Shown: positions 10,163-17,699 of the stretch, in pieces | How positions within the stretch are numbered: position 1 is the stretch's first letter | Layout: every line of letters starts with the position of its first letter | Assembly: GCF_009936375.1 (NCBI RefSeq) | Contig: NZ_AP022332.1 | Span: forward strand, 2,822,501 to 2,886,500 | Reading direction: 5' to 3' | DNA length: 64,000 bases | Source: Methylosinus sp. C49 | GTDB taxonomy: Bacteria; Pseudomonadota; Alphaproteobacteria; Rhizobiales; Beijerinckiaceae | Program-made: the position numbers and the translations under genes | Notes under the pieces: generated by a model | Databases searched by the model: none | Told to the model about the DNA's origin: nothing | Seen by the model: only the letters and a program-made list of their open reading frames with translations

Positions 10163-10201
10163 CGCCGGCGGCTCGTCTCACGACGAACGCCGGCGTTATT
10201 T
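10163..10201 (+). terminator. Probable intrinsic terminator after L,D-transpeptidase gene
   Basis: Arms CGCCGGCG at 10163-10170 and 10188-10195 pair perfectly, with an inner TCGT/ACGA stem, and are followed by TTATTTCT. It begins eight bases after the stop codon of the L,D-transpeptidase gene. The small membrane-protein gene converges from the other side, so the hairpin may act for both strands. Confidence 0.7.
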
Positions 10202-10215
10202 CTGGTTCCGCAGCG

Positions 10216-10407
10216 TCAGCCGACGCAATTGGCGTTGGTCAGGCCGGACATGATGATCTGCGCGACGACCCAGACGCCGATCAGCGCCCAGGCGATGCGC
10301 GTCTTCTTCTGCCCATAGAGATAGGCTCCGCCGATCGGCATGGCCAGCAGCAGATAGGGAAGCGCGGAGTTTCCGATATTCTCACAGTACCACAGGGCCG
10401 TGGGCAT
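10216..10407 (-). CDS. Small two-segment membrane protein of unknown function
   Basis: A 63-residue protein made almost entirely of two hydrophobic segments (about residues 14-30 and 37-55) separated by the polar turn GQKKTR, with a C-terminus containing NANC. It has a convincing ribosome site (AGGAAAT directly ahead of the ATG) and starts seven bases after the gltD stop codon, so it is probably cotranscribed with gltD. No family is recognised. Small inner-membrane proteins like this are easily missed; the RBS and codon use support a real gene. Confidence 0.65.
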   Translation of the reverse strand: MPTALWYCENIGNSALPYLLLAMPIGGAYLYGQKKTRIAWALIGVWVVAQIIMSGLTNANCVG

Positions 10408-10413
10408 ATTTCC

Positions 10414-11832
10414 TCACCTCGGTAGATTTGTTTCGCCCATCAGGAAGGCGTCCACCGAGGCGGCGCACTGCCGGCCCTCGCGGATCGCCCATACGACGAG
10501 CGATTGCCCGCGCCGCATGTCTCCGCACGCGAAGACTTTTTCGCGTGACGATCGATAGGATTTGACGTCGGCGGCCACATTGCCGCGCGGGTCCAGTGTG
10601 ACCGCGAGCTTTTCCAGCAGGCCCTCGCGGACCGGCGAGACGAAGCCCATGGCCAGCAGCACGAGATCGGCCTTCAGCGTGAACTCGCTGCCGGGAATGG
10701 CGGCCAGCTTGCCGTCGACGCGCTCGCAGCGCAGGCCTGTGACGGCTCCGTCGGCGCCGATGAACTCGCGCGTCATCACCGCGAACTCGCGCGTCGAGCC
10801 CTCGTCATGGGAAGAGGAGGTGCGCAGCTTCAGCGGCCAGTCCGGCCAGGTGACGAGCTTGGCTTCCTTCTCCGGCGGACGCGGCATGATCTCGAGCTGC
10901 GTCACCGAAAGCGCGCCCTGGCGCACCGAAGTGCCGATGCAGTCCGAGCCCGTGTCGCCGCCGCCGATGACGACGACATGCTTGCCGGAGGCGAGGATCG
11001 GCTCATTGGTGACGAGCGGCTCGCCGGAGACGCGACGGTTCTGCTGCGGCAGGAAATCCATGGCGAAATGCACGCCGCGCAGATCGCGCCCCGGAATGGG
11101 AAGATCGCGGGGCTGCTCGGAGCCGCCTGCGAGAACGACGGCGTCATGCTCGGCGACGAGCTTTTCCGTCTCGAGATCGACGCCGACATGCACATTATAG
11201 TGGAAGGCCACGCCTTCCGCCTCGATCTGCGCCACACGGCGGTCGATGAGGTGCTTCTCCATCTTGAAGTCGGGAATGCCATAGCGCAGCAGGCCGCCGG
11301 CCTTGGCGAACTTCTCATAGACATGCACGTCATGGCCGACGCGCGCCAGCTGCTGGGCGGCGGCGAGGCCGGCGGGGCCGGAGCCGACCACGGCGATGCG
11401 CTTGCCGGTCTTGGTCTTCGGCGGCTCGGCCACGATCCAGCCCGCCTCGAAGCCGCGGTCGACGATCGAACATTCGATCGTCTTGATCGTGACCGGCTGG
11501 TCGACGAGATTCAGCGTGCAGGAGGCCTCGCAGGGCGCGGGGCAGACGCGGCCGGTGAACTCCGGGAAATTATTGGTCGAGTGGAGATTGGCCAGCGCGC
11601 GGCGCCACTCGCCATTATAAACGAGATCATTCCAATCCGGGATCTGATTATTGACCGGGCAGCCATTGTGGCAGAACGGAATGCCGCAATCCATGCAGCG
11701 CGCCGCCTGATTGCGCGTCGCCTCCTCGGAGAGAGGAATGACGAATTCGTCATAATGGCGGATACGGTCAGCGGCCGGCTTATATTTGCGGTCCTGCCGG
11801 TCGACTTCCAGAAACCCAGTGACCTTTCCCAT
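10414..11832 (-). CDS. gltD: Glutamate synthase small (beta) subunit
   Basis: A 472-residue iron-sulfur flavoprotein that takes electrons from NADPH and passes them to the GltB subunit, where glutamine and 2-oxoglutarate become two glutamates. Visible features are an N-terminal Cys-rich cluster region ([13 protein letters not shown]), a FAD-binding [16 protein letters not shown], and a second nucleotide site [13 protein letters not shown]. Family members normally sit next to gltB. Here the upstream neighbour is ilvE and the downstream neighbour a small membrane protein, so gltB must be elsewhere. With urease feeding ammonia into glutamine/glutamate synthesis, the enzyme links to the urea operon metabolically, not by position. 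Confidence 0.95.
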   Translation of the reverse strand: MGKVTGFLEVDRQDRKYKPAADRIRHYDEFVIPLSEEATRNQAARCMDCGIPFCHNGCPVNNQIPDWNDLVYNGEWRRALANLHSTNNFPEFTGRVCPAPCEASCTLNLVDQPVTIKTIECSIVDRGFEAGWIVAEPPKTKTGKRIAVVGSGPAGLAAAQQLARVGHDVHVYEKFAKAGGLLRYGIPDFKMEKHLIDRRVAQIEAEGVAFHYNVHVGVDLETEKLVAEHDAVVLAGGSEQPRDLPIPGRDLRGVHFAMDFLPQQNRRVSGEPLVTNEPILASGKHVVVIGGGDTGSDCIGTSVRQGALSVTQLEIMPRPPEKEAKLVTWPDWPLKLRTSSSHDEGSTREFAVMTREFIGADGAVTGLRCERVDGKLAAIPGSEFTLKADLVLLAMGFVSPVREGLLEKLAVTLDPRGNVAADVKSYRSSREKVFACGDMRRGQSLVVWAIREGRQCAASVDAFLMGETNLPR

Positions 11833-11992
11833 GCCTCGCCAACCCCTCGGCCCGTCGCGTCAATGGCGTCTTCGAGGGATTTTTTACCACGAAGACGCGT
11901 AGGACACGAAGCAAATCGTCTCGGATATCGCTTTCTCGACCCGTCGCCGGCGCGCGAATGTCTCTTTAGCGCGCGCTTTTACGCGGCGAAGC

Positions 11993-12880
11993 TCAGGCGG
12001 CGGCCGCTTTCGGATCGACCTCGCGCGTGTAGTCCTCGATCAGCGTGCGCGAGATGGCGCCCGGCGTGAAGCGATAGGGGCCGGCCTCTGCGACCGGAGT
12101 GACCTCGGCGCCCGTGCCGCAGATGAAGCATTCGCTGAACTCCGGCAGCTCCTCCGGCATGATGCGACGCTCGACCACCTCCATCCCGCGACGACGGGCG
12201 AGATCGATGACCGTGCGGCGGGTGATGCCGTCGAGGAAGCAATCGGCGAGAGGCGTATGCAGCACGCCGTCCTTCACGAAGAAGATATTGGCGCCGGTGC
12301 ATTCGGCGACGCGGCCCTGCCAGTCCAGCATTAGAGCGTCGGCGTAGCCGCGACGCTCGGCGCGATGCTTGGAGATGGTGCAGATCATATAGAGGCCCGC
12401 CGCCTTGGCCAGGGAGGGCGCGGTCTGCGGATCGGGCCGGCGATAATCGGCGACGTCGAGACGAATGCCCTTCATCTTGGTGGCGACGTCGAACATGCTC
12501 GGCCAGTCCCACACGGCGATCGCGACATTGATCGTCGAATTCTGCGCGGCGACGGCCATCATCTCGCTGCCGCGCCAAGCCACCGGCCGCACATAGCAGC
12601 TGTCGAAGCCATTGGCCTTCACCACCGCGGCCTTGGCGGCGTCGAGCTCGGCGACGCTATAGGGAATCTCGAAGTCGAGGATTTGCGCAGAACGCTTGAA
12701 GCGCTCGGAATGCTCGGTCGATTTGAAGATCACGCCGCCATAGGCGCGCTCGCCCTCGAACACGCTGGAGCCGTAGTGCAGCCCGTGCGAGAGAACATGG
12801 AGCTTGGCGTCGCGCCAGGGGATGAGCGCGCCATTGAACCAGATGTAGCCGTCGCGCTGGTCGAAGGGCAAAACCGACAT
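11993..12880 (-). CDS. ilvE: Branched-chain amino acid aminotransferase
   Basis: A 295-residue PLP enzyme of fold type IV that makes valine, leucine and isoleucine from their 2-oxo acids. Typical segments are DGYIWFNGALIPWRDAK at the N-terminus, HGLHYGSSVFEGERAYGG, and the C-terminal SECFICGTGAEVTPV. The ATG at 12880 has GGAG upstream and matches the usual family start; an in-frame upstream start at 12970 adds a low-complexity tail and is less likely. It is divergent from the MarR regulator gene with an operator-like inverted repeat between them, so control by that regulator is plausible. Confidence 0.95.
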   Translation of the reverse strand: MSVLPFDQRDGYIWFNGALIPWRDAKLHVLSHGLHYGSSVFEGERAYGGVIFKSTEHSERFKRSAQILDFEIPYSVAELDAAKAAVVKANGFDSCYVRPVAWRGSEMMAVAAQNSTINVAIAVWDWPSMFDVATKMKGIRLDVADYRRPDPQTAPSLAKAAGLYMICTISKHRAERRGYADALMLDWQGRVAECTGANIFFVKDGVLHTPLADCFLDGITRRTVIDLARRRGMEVVERRIMPEELPEFSECFICGTGAEVTPVAEAGPYRFTPGAISRTLIEDYTREVDPKAAAA

Positions 12881-12980
12881 CCGACACTCCGATGAGGTCA
12901 AGGGCGAAAAAGGGGGGCCGTCCCATGCGGCGGCCGGTCTCGAGCCGGCCTTCTCCGAACCACTAGCCATCGGTCAGAAA

Positions 12981-13001
12981 TATGTCAATATAGCTGACGT
13001 A
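12981..13001. promoter_or_regulatory. Inverted repeat in ilvE-marR intergenic region, operator candidate
   Basis: TATGTCA at 12981-12987 and TGACGTA at 12995-13001 form seven-base arms with one mismatch around a seven-base spacer. The site lies in the AT-richer divergent promoter region between ilvE and the MarR gene. MarR dimers bind this kind of short palindrome and commonly autoregulate. That this is the binding site is inference. Confidence 0.4.
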
Positions 13002-13111
13002 TAAGTTCAGGGCGTTCGCGCGGCGCCGAAAGAAGCGTCTCGCCCCGCGAGCGCCCTCTTTGGGCACGGTTCACGGTTTTTCGCTTGCACCGACATATAG
13101 CGGTTCCCGAC

Positions 13112-13678
13112 GTGAAAACATCCATCGAACGCAAGCCATTGCGCCCGGCCTCGGCGCAAACGCTGGTCGGACGCGAGCCCGCGCCCGAGAGCGAGCCCAT
13201 GTTCGATCTCATCGAGCTGTTCTTCTTCGCCTATCGCGATTTCGTCGGCGACGCCGACCGGCTGCTGGAGAATTATCAGTTCGGCCGCGCTCATCACCGC
13301 GTGCTGCATTTCGTCTATCGCCGCCCCGGCCTCGCCATCGCCGCTTTGCTCGATATTCTGAAAATCACCAAGCAGAGCCTCAACCGCGTGCTCAAGCAAT
13401 TGCTCGACGCCGGATTCGTCGAGGCGCGCGAGGGCGCGACCGATCGTCGCCAGCGCCTCCTCTATCCGACGGCCAAGGGCGCGCGTCTCGCCCAGGAGCT
13501 GGCGACGCTGCAATCGGAGCGCTTCCGCCGCGTCTTCGGCGAGCTGCCGCCGGAGGCGCGCGAGGCGACCGTCGATTTTCTGCTGGCCATGGTCAACGCC
13601 CCGGACCGCGAGAAAGTGCGCGCCCATCTGCCGCCGCGCCGGCGTCGGCGGCCGCTCGCCGAAGACGACGCCGCATGA
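13112..13678 (+). CDS. MarR-family transcriptional regulator
   Basis: A winged-helix regulator of about 188 residues. After ELFFFAYRDF and RAHHRVLHFVYRRPG, the recognition helix reads LKITKQSLNRVLKQL, followed by the wing DRRQRLLYPTAKG. There are three possible starts: TTG at 13085, GTG at 13112 and ATG at 13199. I chose GTG because related proteins carry some 25-30 residues before the FAYRDF helix; this is uncertain. Its stop codon overlaps the next gene's ATG (ATGA), so it is translationally coupled to the response regulator and kinase. The ligand is unknown. Confidence 0.9.
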   Translation: MKTSIERKPLRPASAQTLVGREPAPESEPMFDLIELFFFAYRDFVGDADRLLENYQFGRAHHRVLHFVYRRPGLAIAALLDILKITKQSLNRVLKQLLDAGFVEAREGATDRRQRLLYPTAKGARLAQELATLQSERFRRVFGELPPEAREATVDFLLAMVNAPDREKVRAHLPPRRRRRPLAEDDAA

Positions 13679-14454
13679 GCGCGCCGGCGGCGCAGACCGC
13701 GGCCGAGCCCGGCCCGCATATTCTCGTCGTCGACGACGACAGGCGCATACGCTCGCTGCTGTCGCGCTATCTCGCCGCCGAGGGCTATCTGGTCAGCGCC
13801 GCCGCCGACGCCGCCCAGGCGCGCGCGCGGCTCGCGGACATGACCTTCGACCTCATTGTCCTCGACGTGATGATGCCGGGCGAGAGCGGGCCGGAATTCG
13901 CGCGCAAATTGCGCGCCGAGGCGGAGCCGCTGCGCTCCTCCCCCATTCTCATGCTGACCGCGCGCGGCGAGACGGCCGATCGCGTGGCCGGGCTGGAGGC
14001 CGGCGTCGACGATTACCTCGCCAAGCCCTTCGAGCCGCGCGAATTGTCGCTGCGCATCGCCAGCATTCTGCGCCGCGCCGGCCGCGCCACCCGCCCCGCC
14101 CCGGCGACCGCGAGCGTGCGCTTCGGCGCTTTCGGCTTCGATCTCGAAAAGGGCCGATTGCGCGAGCATGATCGAATCGTCCATTTGACGACTCGCGAAG
14201 AGGAGATTCTGCGCGTGCTGGCAATGAATGCGGGCGAGATCGTGTCACGGCAGAGGTTGGCGCAACGCCTCGTCAATGGCAAAGTCGAGAGCGCGGGCGA
14301 GCGCAGCGTCGATGTCGAGGTGGCGCGGCTGCGCCGCAAGCTCGAGAGCGACGCGCAAGGCCCGCGCCATTTGCAGACGATCCGCGGCCGCGGCTACAGG
14401 CTGTGGGCGGACGCCGTCATCGGACCGGACGAGGAATACGGAAAAGCGCAATGA
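13675..14454 (+). CDS. OmpR-family response regulator
   Basis: A 259-residue two-component regulator. The receiver domain begins HILVVDDDRRIRSLL and has the phospho-acceptor Asp64 (IVLDVMMPGE) and the conserved Lys in YLAKPFEPREL. A C-terminal winged-helix DNA-binding domain (about 150-250) ends TIRGRGYRLWA, the OmpR/PhoB signature. It overlaps the MarR gene and the kinase gene by four bases each, so all three should be made from one mRNA. The target genes cannot be read from the sequence. Confidence 0.95.
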   Translation: MSAPAAQTAAEPGPHILVVDDDRRIRSLLSRYLAAEGYLVSAAADAAQARARLADMTFDLIVLDVMMPGESGPEFARKLRAEAEPLRSSPILMLTARGETADRVAGLEAGVDDYLAKPFEPRELSLRIASILRRAGRATRPAPATASVRFGAFGFDLEKGRLREHDRIVHLTTREEEILRVLAMNAGEIVSRQRLAQRLVNGKVESAGERSVDVEVARLRRKLESDAQGPRHLQTIRGRGYRLWADAVIGPDEEYGKAQ

Positions 14455-15818
14455 CCTCAGCCCTCCCCGCCGCGCTCGACGCCCCGCGCCAGCTCTGGCG
14501 GCGCTTCGCCGGCTGGCTGCACGAGCGCATGCCCAAAGGCCTCTACGCCCGCTCGCTGCTGATCGTGATTCTACCGATCGTGCTGCTGCAATCGGCGGTC
14601 GCCTATTTCTTCATGGAGCGGCATTGGCAGGCGGTGACGTCTCGCCTCTCCGCCGCCGTGGCGCGCGACGTCGCCGGGCTGATCGATTTCTACGAGGCCT
14701 TTCCCAAGGACGAGCATCGCGACATCATCCAGCGCATCGCCGGCGAGGATTTGAGCATAGACGTTCATTTCCTGCCCAAGGAGCCGCTGCCGCCGCCCGC
14801 CGCCAAGCCCTTCTTCTCGCTGCTCGACCATACGCTGTCGCGGGAATTGTCGCTGCGCCTGCAACGCCCCTTCTGGATCGACACGGTGGGGCGCTCCAAC
14901 ATAGTGGAAATCAGAGTCGCGCTCGACGATTCGGTGATGCGGCTACTCGCGCATCGCACCCAGGCCTATGCGTCGAACTCGGAAATCTTCTTCATCTGGA
15001 CCGTGATCGCGTCTCTGGTCATCATCGCCATCGCCACCTCCTTCCTGCGCAATCAGATCCGCCCGATTCTGCGCCTCGCCCGCGCGGCGGAGGAGTTCGG
15101 CAAGGGCCGCGAGGTCGCCTTCAGCCCGCGCGGCGCGCGCGAGGTGCGGCAGGCCGGCGCCGCCTTCTTGGAGATGAAGCGCCGCGTCGAGCGCGCCATT
15201 GAGCAGCGCACCACCATGCTCAACGGCGTGTCGCATGATCTGCGCACCATCATCACGCGCTTCAAGCTCTCGCTCGCCCTCATCGGCGAGACGGCGGAGA
15301 CGGCCGAGATGAAAAAGGACGTCGACGAGATGGAGCGCATGGTGGAGGCCTATCTCGCCTTCGCGCGAGGCGATGGCGGCGAGGCGACGGCGGAGACCGA
15401 TGTGACCGCCATTCTGGACGAGCTGAAGACCGATACGGAGCGGCGCGGCCTTCGGGCCGAGACGAGCTTTTTTGGCCGCAGGCAGGTCGCCGTGCGCCCG
15501 GCCGCCTTTCGCCGCTGCCTCGCCAATCTCGTCGGCAACGCCCAACGCTATGCGCAAAACATATCGCTCACCGCCGTCAATGACGGCCATATGCTGACCA
15601 TCCACATTGACGACGATGGCCCGGGCATTCCGGTCGAGCGGCGAGAAGACGCCTTTCGGCCCTTCTACCGGCTGGACGAGTCGCGCAATCAGGACGAGAG
15701 CCATTCGGGTCTCGGCCTCGCCATAGCGCGCGACATCATGCGCTCGCATGGCGGCGAAGTGACGCTCGAGGGCTCGCCGCTCGGCGGCTTGCGCGCGACC
15801 GTCACCTTGCCGGTGTGA
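14451..15818 (+). CDS. Membrane sensor histidine kinase (EnvZ-like), partner of the adjacent regulator
   Basis: A 455-residue inner-membrane kinase. Membrane segments at about residues 33-53 and 179-199 enclose a ~125-residue periplasmic sensor domain, followed by a HAMP-like linker, the phospho-acceptor helix with His262 (GVSHDLRTIITRFKLSL), and an ATPase domain with DDDGPGIP and SGLGLAIARDI. The H-box is unusual: the proline that normally follows HDLRT is isoleucine. The ATG at 14451 overlaps the regulator's stop (ATGA). It probably phosphorylates the preceding OmpR-type regulator; the signal is unknown. Confidence 0.94.
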   Translation: MTSALPAALDAPRQLWRRFAGWLHERMPKGLYARSLLIVILPIVLLQSAVAYFFMERHWQAVTSRLSAAVARDVAGLIDFYEAFPKDEHRDIIQRIAGEDLSIDVHFLPKEPLPPPAAKPFFSLLDHTLSRELSLRLQRPFWIDTVGRSNIVEIRVALDDSVMRLLAHRTQAYASNSEIFFIWTVIASLVIIAIATSFLRNQIRPILRLARAAEEFGKGREVAFSPRGAREVRQAGAAFLEMKRRVERAIEQRTTMLNGVSHDLRTIITRFKLSLALIGETAETAEMKKDVDEMERMVEAYLAFARGDGGEATAETDVTAILDELKTDTERRGLRAETSFFGRRQVAVRPAAFRRCLANLVGNAQRYAQNISLTAVNDGHMLTIHIDDDGPGIPVERREDAFRPFYRLDESRNQDESHSGLGLAIARDIMRSHGGEVTLEGSPLGGLRATVTLPV

Positions 15819-15821
15819 CGG

Positions 15822-16034
15822 TCAGCCCTCCGCCGGACAGGGGATTTCCTTCGTCACGCCTTCCAGAAAGGCCTTCATGCCGCAATTGGCGCGCAGCGGG
15901 CTCGGCTTCTGATTGCCTTCCCAAGTCAGGAAGGTCACGATTCCGCGCGGATTGATGGCGATCACCTTGTATCGCTCGGGTCCGCGGGTCGCGTAGCATT
16001 TGCCTTCTTTTATGTCCTCGGCGGTCAGGGCCAT
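15822..16034 (-). CDS. Small protein of unknown function
   Basis: A 70-residue soluble protein with a mainly beta-strand pattern (KCYATRGPERYKVIAINPRG, then IVTFLTWEG) and two cysteines (NCGMKAF and IPCPAEG). AGGAGA seven bases ahead of the ATG at 16034 is a strong ribosome site and favours this start over one 14 codons upstream. Its stop is three bases from the kinase stop codon, in convergent orientation. No family is recognised. Confidence 0.7.
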   Translation of the reverse strand: MALTAEDIKEGKCYATRGPERYKVIAINPRGIVTFLTWEGNQKPSPLRANCGMKAFLEGVTKEIPCPAEG

Positions 16035-16091
16035 GTTCTGATCTCCTTTCGCAATGTGCCTGACCTCGTCCCGCAAGAGCCGTGCCGAGCC

Positions 16092-16781
16092 TCAATGCGC
16101 ATGATCGTGATCGTCGTGGTCATGATCGTGATCGTCCTCATGCGCCGCGCTCTTCTTGTGCACGACATGCTCGGTGAGGAAATCGCCGGCGGCGATCACC
16201 CCGTCGTCGTCCATCGCATGATCGAGGCCCTTGCGCGTCATCGACAAGACCTTGGCGCCCTGCCCTGCGAGAGCGGCCTTGGTCTCGCGCACGGCCGCGA
16301 GCGGCGAGATCGCGTCGGCGTCGCCATGGATCAGCAGCACGGGCGGCGCGCCATCCGGGCCGATGGACGGCGCCGCGCCATAGGGACCGCCAGCGAAAGC
16401 CACCACCGCCGCCGCCGGCCCCGGCCGCGCGACGCCAGCCAGCAGCGCGAGCGTCGCCCCCTGTGAGAAGCCGACCAGCGCCAGATGCGAGGCCGGCAGC
16501 CGGCGCTGGGCCAGCGCCGCCTCGAGAAAGCGCTCCAGCGCCGCCAGCCCTTTGGCCAGCCCCTCTGGATCAGCGGCGTCGAACCAGCGCTTCACGCCAT
16601 CGGCGCCGGCGGGCGCCTCGGCGGAGAGAAACTCGGCCTTGGGCATGGTCGGCGCCCAATTGAGCGCGTGATCGACCATGGTTTGGCCGTCCGCGCCCTC
16701 CCCATGCAGCATCACGACGAGAAAAGCGGGCTTGCCGCAGGAGAGGGCGGCCAGCGCCGGCCCTTCCACAATGTCGGTCAT
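16092..16781 (-). CDS. Phospholipase/carboxylesterase-family alpha/beta hydrolase with histidine-rich tail
   Basis: A 229-residue serine hydrolase of the short carboxylesterase family. The nucleophile elbow is GFSQG (Ser106), the acid lies in IHGDADAISP (Asp154/156), and the base is His188 in KGLDHAMDD. The protein ends in a 16-residue tail, HEDDHDHDHDDHDHAH (residues 214-229), with seven His and seven Asp, a likely divalent-metal binding extension not expected in the core family. The ATG at 16781 follows GGAGG and is preferred over much longer upstream frames. The substrate is not predictable; carboxyl esters of small lipophilic compounds are usual. Confidence 0.88.
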   Translation of the reverse strand: MTDIVEGPALAALSCGKPAFLVVMLHGEGADGQTMVDHALNWAPTMPKAEFLSAEAPAGADGVKRWFDAADPEGLAKGLAALERFLEAALAQRRLPASHLALVGFSQGATLALLAGVARPGPAAAVVAFAGGPYGAAPSIGPDGAPPVLLIHGDADAISPLAAVRETKAALAGQGAKVLSMTRKGLDHAMDDDGVIAAGDFLTEHVVHKKSAAHEDDHDHDHDDHDHAH

Positions 16782-16949
16782 GGGGTGCGTCCTCCTCGCG
16801 CCGGCGCCCACGCCGGTCATAAAGCGAGGTTCAATAAGCGTGCCGCCGCAAGTCTCGCCATATGGCGCCCAAACTGCTTCTTCATGGCCGCGCCGGAGAC
16901 GGACCGACGCACCGTGAGAACAGACGCAGCAAAGCAACAGGAGGACCGC

Positions 16950-17141
16950 GTGGCGGACTACAAAGTGACGGTCGAGGAGCAGGCGGACGGGAAATGGGCC
17001 TGCTTCCTGCACGTTCCGGGCGAGGAGCCGTATAATCTCGGCAAATCCTTCAAGAACGAGGACCGCGCCGAGGCGTGGCTCACCGTCGGCGAAGCGACGA
17101 CCGCGATCGACATGGCGGTGGCCAAGCTCACCAAGAAGTGA
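16950..17141 (+). CDS. Small acidic/basic protein of unknown function (GTG start)
   Basis: A 63-residue protein starting at GTG with a perfect AGGAGG five bases upstream. It reads ADYKVTVEEQADGKWACF and ends AIDMAVAKLTKK, a short beta-alpha pattern (YNLGKSFKNEDRAEAWL) that resembles small single-domain proteins of the HicB-like shape, without enough to assign a family. It lies in the same direction as, and 112 bases before, another small unknown gene. The RBS and the conserved-looking hydrophobic pattern support a real gene. Confidence 0.65.
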   Translation: MADYKVTVEEQADGKWACFLHVPGEEPYNLGKSFKNEDRAEAWLTVGEATTAIDMAVAKLTKK

Positions 17142-17253
17142 GCCTGCGGGAAGGGCCGCGATGTGCGCCTGTCGGCTATCCGACAGGCGATCCCGGCCCT
17201 TCGTCCATTTTGTCCCGCGCCGCCGAAGCCGCGCGCAGCAAGGAGCGAAAAAA

Positions 17254-17568
17254 ATGGCCGTTGATTTGAAGGGCGATTGGACCGACGCCGACATTGCGAA
17301 GCTGATCGGCTCGGTCGTCGACGACCGCGACTGGCGCCTCGAGGTCAGCACGGACGGAATCGCCTCGCTCGCCGACAAGACGGCGCATCCGACCGACGAC
17401 GCCTATGACAACACGCTCCACTGCTTCCTGGAAACCTGGATGCAGGGAACGGATTTCGTCGGCCCCTCGGCCGCCGGCGACAAGGAACTCGTCGGCAAGA
17501 TCGCCAAGGCGCTGCGCGAGAACTATCCAACGCTCAAGGGCCTCAAATTCGTCTACGTCTCCTTGTGA
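17254..17568 (+). CDS. Unknown 104-residue soluble protein
   Basis: A 104-residue acidic protein beginning AVDLKGDWTDADIAKLIGS and ending LRENYPTLKGLKFVYVSL. AAGGAG lies about nine bases ahead of the ATG at 17254. No signal peptide, membrane segment or known catalytic motif is seen. It may be cotranscribed with the preceding 63-residue gene. A short GTGGC/GCCAC hairpin (17581-17596) lies just after it but lacks a T run. Confidence 0.65.
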   Translation: MAVDLKGDWTDADIAKLIGSVVDDRDWRLEVSTDGIASLADKTAHPTDDAYDNTLHCFLETWMQGTDFVGPSAAGDKELVGKIAKALRENYPTLKGLKFVYVSL

Positions 17569-17615
17569 CGCTCGCGAATTGTGGCGGAAGGGCCACAGCC
17601 TGAGAATGTTTCCGT

Positions 17616-17659
17616 CCTGTTAGCGATCGTGACCAGACTGTCACGGAATCGTTAACAGG
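17616..17659. promoter_or_regulatory. Imperfect inverted repeat upstream of the phytase-like gene
   Basis: CCTGTTAGCGATCGTGA (17616-17632) and TCACGGAATCGTTAACAGG (17641-17659) are imperfect reverse complements separated by eight bases. The inner CTGTCAC resembles a PhoB half-site, which would fit a phosphatase-like product, but the second half-site is poor. The repeat ends about 40 bases before the start codon at 17700. It could be an operator or the 5' hairpin of the mRNA. Confidence 0.4.
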
Positions 17660-17699
17660 CGGCCATAGACCTCCGGCCAAGCTAAAGCCGGGGGATAAA

